Assembly: GCA_963920705.1 (NCBI GenBank)
Contig: OY987230.1
Location: forward strand, 1-64,000
Reading direction: 5' to 3'
From: Odiellus spinosus
Taxonomy: Eukaryota > Arthropoda > Arachnida > Opiliones > Phalangiidae
DNA length: 64,000 nt
Shown here: positions 61,901 through 64,000 of the stretch, in pieces
Numbering within the stretch: position 1 is the first letter of the stretch
Layout of the letters: each line of letters begins with the position of its first letter
The notes under the pieces: generated by a model
Told to the model about the DNA's origin: nothing
Databases searched by the model: none
Seen by the model: only the letters and a program-made list of their open reading frames with translations
Position numbers and translations under genes: made by a program

Positions 61901-64000
61901 ATGTTTTTCAACGGATTTTTGAAAACTCTTATTATTTAAACTGTCCATTAATTGCTCTTTCGAATGACTTTGGTTTTGTCTAAATTGCAAAATTGTGACA
62001 AATATAAAATTGGTTAAAATTAAGCAAAAACGCTTAAAAATCCAAGATTATTGGATTCAAATGGACACAAAACTTTTGATTTTTAAGCGATTTAGACAAA
62101 ACTAACACCACTCGAAAGACAAAATTTTGGTCTATCTAAAAAACAAGAGTTTTGGAAAATCCGTTGAAAAACATGGAAAATATGGACAATTCAAAAAACA
62201 TCTAATATCAAAAAGCGAATTTTGAAAATCTGAAATTTGACTATTTTGATATTCTATGATTTCTTGAATTGGCCATATTTTTCTTGTTTTTCAACGGATT
62301 TTTGAAAACTCTTATTATTTAGACTGTCCATTAATTGCTCTTTCGAATGACTTTGGTTTTGTCTAAATTGCCAAAACGTGACAAATATAAAATTGGTTAA
62401 AATTAAGCAAAAACGCTAAAAAATCCAAGATTATTGGATTCAAATGGACACAAAACTTTTGAATTTTAAGCGATTTAGACAAAATTAAGACCACTCGAAA
62501 GACCAAATTTTGGTCTATCTAAAAAACAATAGTTTTGGAAAATCCGTTGAAAAACAAGAAAAATATGGCCAATTCAAGAAATCATACAATATCAAAATAG
62601 TCAAATTTCAGATTTTCAAAATTCGCTTTTTGATATTAGATGTTTTTTGATATGTCCAGATTTTCCATGTTTTTCAACGGATTTTTGAAAACTCTTATTA
62701 TTAAGACTGTCCATTAATTGCTCTTTCGAATGACGTTGTTTTTGTCTAAATTGCAAAATTGTGACAAATATAAAATTGGTTAAAATTAAGCAAAAACGCT
62801 TAAAAATCCAAGATTATTGGATTCAAATGGACACAAAACTTTTGATTTTTAAGCGATTTAGACAAAATTAAGACCACTCGAAAGAGCAAATATTGGTCTA
62901 TCTGAAAATCAAGAGTTTTGGAAAATCCGTTGAAAAACATGGAAAATATGGACAATTCAAAAAACATCTAATATCAAAAAGCGAATTTTGAAGATCTGAA
63001 ATTTGACTATTTTGATATTCTATGATTTCTTGAATTGGCCATATTTTTCTTGTTTTTCAACGGATTTTTGAAAACTCTTATTATTTAGACTGTCCATTAA
63101 TTGCTCTTTCGAATGACTTTGGTTTTGTCTAAATTGCCAAAACGTGACAAATATAAAATTGGTTAAAATTAAGCAAAAACGCTTAAAAATCCAAGATTAT
63201 TGGATTCAAATGGACACAAAACTTTTGAATTTTAAGCGATTTAGACAAAATTAAGACCACTCGAAAGACCAAATTTTGGTCTATCTAAAAAACAATAGTT
63301 TTGGAAAATCCGTTGAAAAACAAGAAAAATATGGCCAATTCAAGAAATCATACAATATCAAAATAGTCAAATTTCAGATCTTCAAAATTCGCTTTTTGAT
63401 ATTAGATGTTTTTTGATATGTCCATATTTTCCATGTTTTTCAACGGATTTTTGAAAACTCTTATTATTAAGACTGTCCATTAATTGCTCTTTCGAATGAC
63501 TTTGTTTTTGTCTAAATTGCAAAATTGTGACAAATATAAAATTGGTTAAAATTAAGCAAAAACGCTTAAAAATCCAAGATTATTGGATTCAAATGGACAC
63601 AAAACTTTTGATTTTTAAGCGATTTAGACAAAACTAACACCACTCGAAAGACAAAATTTTGGTCTATCTAAAAAACAAGAGTTTTGGAAAATCCGTTGAA
63701 AAACATGGAAAATATGGACAATTCAAAAAACATCTAATATCAAAAAGCGAATTTTGAAAATCTGAAATTTGACTATTTTGATATTCTATGATTTCTTGAA
63801 TTGGCCATATTTTTCTTGTTTTTCAACGGATTTTTGAAAACTCTTATTATTTAGACTGTCCATTAATTGCTCTTTCGAATGACTTTGGTTTTGTCTAAAT
63901 TGCCAAAACGTGACAAATATAAAATTGGTTAAAATTAAGCAAAAACGCTAAAAAATCCAAGATTATTGGATTCAAATGGACACAAAACTTTTGAATTTTA
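61900..64000. repeat. Higher-order repeat, period 1532 bp, partial second copy to window end
   Basis: All L modules are in + orientation. ACTAACACCACTCG with the following GACAAAATTTTGG recurs at 62101 and 63633 (offset 1532). TTTTGATATGTCCA occurs at about 62646 and 63411. GCTAAAAAATCC is at about 62415 and 63947. The window ends inside an L+, so the array continues. Confidence 0.8.

Larger units (their letters stand above)
46589..64000. repeat. Right block of the L/S palindromic satellite array
   Basis: The same satellite as on the left, resuming inside an S- module at the point where the left block stopped. Module order from the junction: S-(rest) L- S+ L+ S- L- S- L- S+ L- S- L- S+ L+ S- L+ S+ L+ S- L+ S+ L- and so on to the window end, which cuts an L+. 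Subtype markers are the same as on the left: TTGCAAAATTGTGAC versus TTGCCAAAACGTGAC in L, and GACCAAATTTTGG versus GAGCAAATATTGG in L. The two blocks are therefore one array and not two independent families. There is no gene-like content, and the open frames at about 46810 and 57149 are module readings. Confidence 0.97.

Noticed and set aside
1..64000. TTAGG or other telomeric repeats, rRNA, tRNA and histone genes
   Set aside because: None was found. The few GGTAAGGTTACG words near 43341 and 43431 are isolated and are not a telomeric tract.

Overview
This window is eukaryotic, almost certainly arthropod and most likely insect, heterochromatin. About 58 kb of the 64 kb is one very AT-rich complex satellite, which runs off both ends of the window. 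It is split once by a 5.7 kb island of ordinary, non-satellite sequence at 40851-46588. No prokaryotic gene organisation, rRNA or tRNA is visible. The longest open frame in the satellite is under 80 codons, and every such frame is a chance reading of the same repeat. The insect assignment is inference from the repeat style, the mobile elements and a TATA/polyadenylation-type gene. I cannot name the species.

The satellite (1-40850 and 46589-64000) is built from two alternating modules. L is about 240 bp and S is about 145 bp, giving a base period of about 383 bp. Both modules occur in both orientations, called here L+, L-, S+ and S-. L+ reads CTTATTATTTA..TGTCCATTAATTG and ends ..GGTCTATCT. 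S+ begins AATCCGTTGAAAAACAAG. Each module is itself a degenerate inverted dimer, so 383 bp is roughly two head-to-head units of about 192 bp. Every L/S boundary carries the same CAACGGATTTT box, so neighbours can change orientation without disturbing the junction. On top of this lie local higher-order repeats whose lengths are nearly whole multiples of 383 bp: about 765, 1147, 1532, 1915, 2297 and 2680. Two more, 1489 and 2256, are such multiples minus a shared 42 bp deletion.

The island interrupts a single S- module, which resumes on the far side with no visible loss. From left to right it holds: a perfect 24 bp palindrome; repeat copy A; a compact candidate transcription unit with a 64-codon ORF (TATA box, good start context, ORF with a hydrophobic C-terminus, AATAAA); a diverged repeat copy B carrying a 190 bp TA-flanked MITE; a 16 bp minisatellite; a roughly 90 bp family in three copies with a possible 3' exon or LTR-like stretch; about 1.4 kb of featureless AT-rich DNA; and a foldback element with two 355 bp arms that look identical, ending at the satellite.

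The window therefore shows a palindromic, orientation-shuffling satellite of the kind found at centromeres or pericentromeres, carrying one composite mobile-element island. The only sequence with a plausible case for being a protein gene is at 41757-41951, and its function is unknown.
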